Assembly: GCA_945631445.1 (NCBI GenBank)
Contig: CALZCR010000156.1
Location: 1-5,101 of the forward strand
DNA from: an uncultured Corynebacterium sp.
GTDB lineage: Bacteria > Actinomycetota > Actinomycetes > Mycobacteriales > Mycobacteriaceae
DNA length: 5,101 nucleotides
Direction of reading: 5' to 3'
The position numbers and the translations under genes are program-made. Below are positions 4,236 to 5,101 of the stretch, in pieces. Each line of letters starts with the position of its first letter. Position 1 is the first letter of the stretch. The notes below the pieces were generated by a model that saw nothing but the letters and a program-made list of their open reading frames with translations, was not told the origin of the DNA and did not search any database.

Positions 4236-5101
4236 ATGAAGAACTTCTGGCGGACCTGGGGCGTCGTCGTAGTCTCCGGCGTCCTCATCGTCGCGGCGCT
4301 CTTGGCCGGCGCCGACATCACGGGCTCAGCGACCGAGCCCTTCGGATTACCGGATGCGTTGATGATCGCCGCCGCCGTGGTGGCCGGTCACCGCATCGTC
4401 TGGAGTGCGATCCAGGCGCTGCGCATCAAGGTGATCTCCATCGACCTGCTGGTCTCTGTCGCGGCGATCGGCGCGATGCTGTTGGGCAACTGGTGGGAGG
4501 CCGCGGCCGTGACCTTCCTCTTCGCCATCGGCGGCGCGCTGGAGCGCGCGACGCTCAACCGCACCCGCAAGGCGCTCAGCGATCTGGTCGACTCCGCGCC
4601 GGAAACCGCGACCAAGCTCAATGACGACGGCTCCACGGAGACCGTCGAACTGTGGGAGCTGATTCCGGGTGACACCGTCCTGGTCAAAAACGGCGAGCAA
4701 GTCCCGGTCGACGGCCGCGTGCTCTCCGGTCACGGCGGCGTCGACGAAGCACAGATCACCGGCGAGTCCGTCCCGGCAGAGAAGGCGGAAGGCTCCGAGG
4801 TCTTCGCCGGCACCTGGCTGCGCTCCGGGGTGCTGCGGATCGAAGCGATCGGCATCGGCGCCGACTCGACCCTGGCCAAGATCATCCACCGCGTCGAAGA
4901 CGCCCAGGACGACAAGGCCAAGACGCAGACCTTCATGGAGAAGTTCTCCACCTGGTACACCCCCGGCGTGATGGTCGCGGCCTTGGTTATCGGCCTGGCC
5001 ACCATGAACGTGGAGCTGGCCTTGACGCTGCTGGTCATCGGTTGCCCGGGTGCGCTGGTCATCTCGATTCCGGTCTCGATCGTCGCCGGCATCGGCCGCG
5101 C
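4236..5101 (+). CDS. P1B-type heavy-metal-transporting ATPase with CPG motif, N-terminal part (runs off right edge)
   Basis: These first 288 residues belong to a P1B-type ATPase, which pumps a transition metal across the cytoplasmic membrane using ATP. There is no N-terminal HMA domain: the protein opens directly with hydrophobic segments at about 9-27, 38-58, 68-84 and 88-104. The actuator domain follows, with PGDTVLVKNGEQVPVDG (144-160) and the dephosphorylation loop TGES (175-178). Two further membrane segments surround about 243-282. The metal-site motif is Cys270-Pro271-Gly272 in GCPGALVISIPVSIVAGIGR. Most Cu(I) and Zn/Cd pumps have CPC here; the surrounding ALVISIPVSIV resembles the CadA/ZntA branch. 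The phosphorylation loop (DKTGT) is past the window edge. The metal is therefore undecided. Shared promoter design with the HMA protein at 2878 suggests that protein is its partner. An upstream FNR-like site suggests control by oxygen, redox or a related signal. Confidence 0.93.
   Translation, partial: MKNFWRTWGVVVVSGVLIVAALLAGADITGSATEPFGLPDALMIAAAVVAGHRIVWSAIQALRIKVISIDLLVSVAAIGAMLLGNWWEAAAVTFLFAIGGALERATLNRTRKALSDLVDSAPETATKLNDDGSTETVELWELIPGDTVLVKNGEQVPVDGRVLSGHGGVDEAQITGESVPAEKAEGSEVFAGTWLRSGVLRIEAIGIGADSTLAKIIHRVEDAQDDKAKTQTFMEKFSTWYTPGVMVAALVIGLATMNVELALTLLVIGCPGALVISIPVSIVAGIGR

Noticed and set aside
4190..4624. A 144-codon frame starting GTG 4190 or ATG 4214, overlapping the ATPase, considered as a leader peptide
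   Set aside because: It runs nearly 400 bp into the ATPase in another frame and becomes Arg-rich. A short regulatory leader peptide would stop early.
1..5101. tRNA or rRNA genes, CRISPR arrays, insertion sequences or attachment sites
   Set aside because: I saw no cloverleaf-like tRNA segments, regularly spaced repeats, transposase motifs or terminal inverted repeats; almost all the DNA is accounted for by genes and short promoter regions.

Overview
The window is high-GC DNA (roughly two thirds G+C by eye) with strong G/C third-position bias, TANNNT-type -10 elements, a leaderless GTG-start gene and AAAGGA-type ribosome sites. This suggests a high-GC actinobacterium, most likely a Corynebacterium or close relative. 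That is an inference from style and gene content, not from a marker gene.

Layout, left to right: (1) 1-436, minus strand, the N-terminal part of a zinc-dependent medium-chain alcohol dehydrogenase, running off the left edge. (2) 437-524, a divergent intergenic region with a 12-bp palindrome. (3) 525-1460, plus, a class II (SIRT4-like) sirtuin, apparently leaderless. (4) 1515-2771, plus, a CYP152-family cytochrome P450 (fatty-acid peroxygenase/decarboxylase type). (5) 2878-3111, plus, a 77-residue heavy-metal-associated (HMA) domain protein. (6) 3136-3189, a strong terminator. (7) 3190-4119, minus, a secreted polyhydroxybutyrate-depolymerase-like esterase. (8) 4236-5101, plus, the first 288 residues of a P1B-type metal-transporting ATPase with an unusual CPG transmembrane motif, running off the right edge.

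The most interesting structure links (5) and (8). The small HMA protein and the ATPase are about 1.1 kb apart with an oppositely oriented esterase between them, yet each is preceded by nearly the same promoter. A 14-bp FNR-like palindrome (TTGATCyAGGTCAA) is followed by GGAAC, then at exactly the same distance a TANNNT -10 hexamer, then TGTCA beginning at the predicted transcription start. In both, the palindrome centre falls at about -41.5, the classic position for class II activation by a Crp/Fnr-family regulator. The ATPase has no N-terminal metal-binding domain, so the HMA protein is a plausible detached metal chaperone for it, expressed as one regulon.

The ATPase leader also holds a perfect 13-bp direct repeat. 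An intervening CCTTTGA segment can pair with either copy, and the second copy is the ribosome binding site, so the leader could form two mutually exclusive hairpins.

The left half has a loose acyl/alcohol theme (alcohol dehydrogenase, lysine deacylase, fatty-acid P450). Nothing in the sequence proves these genes work together.
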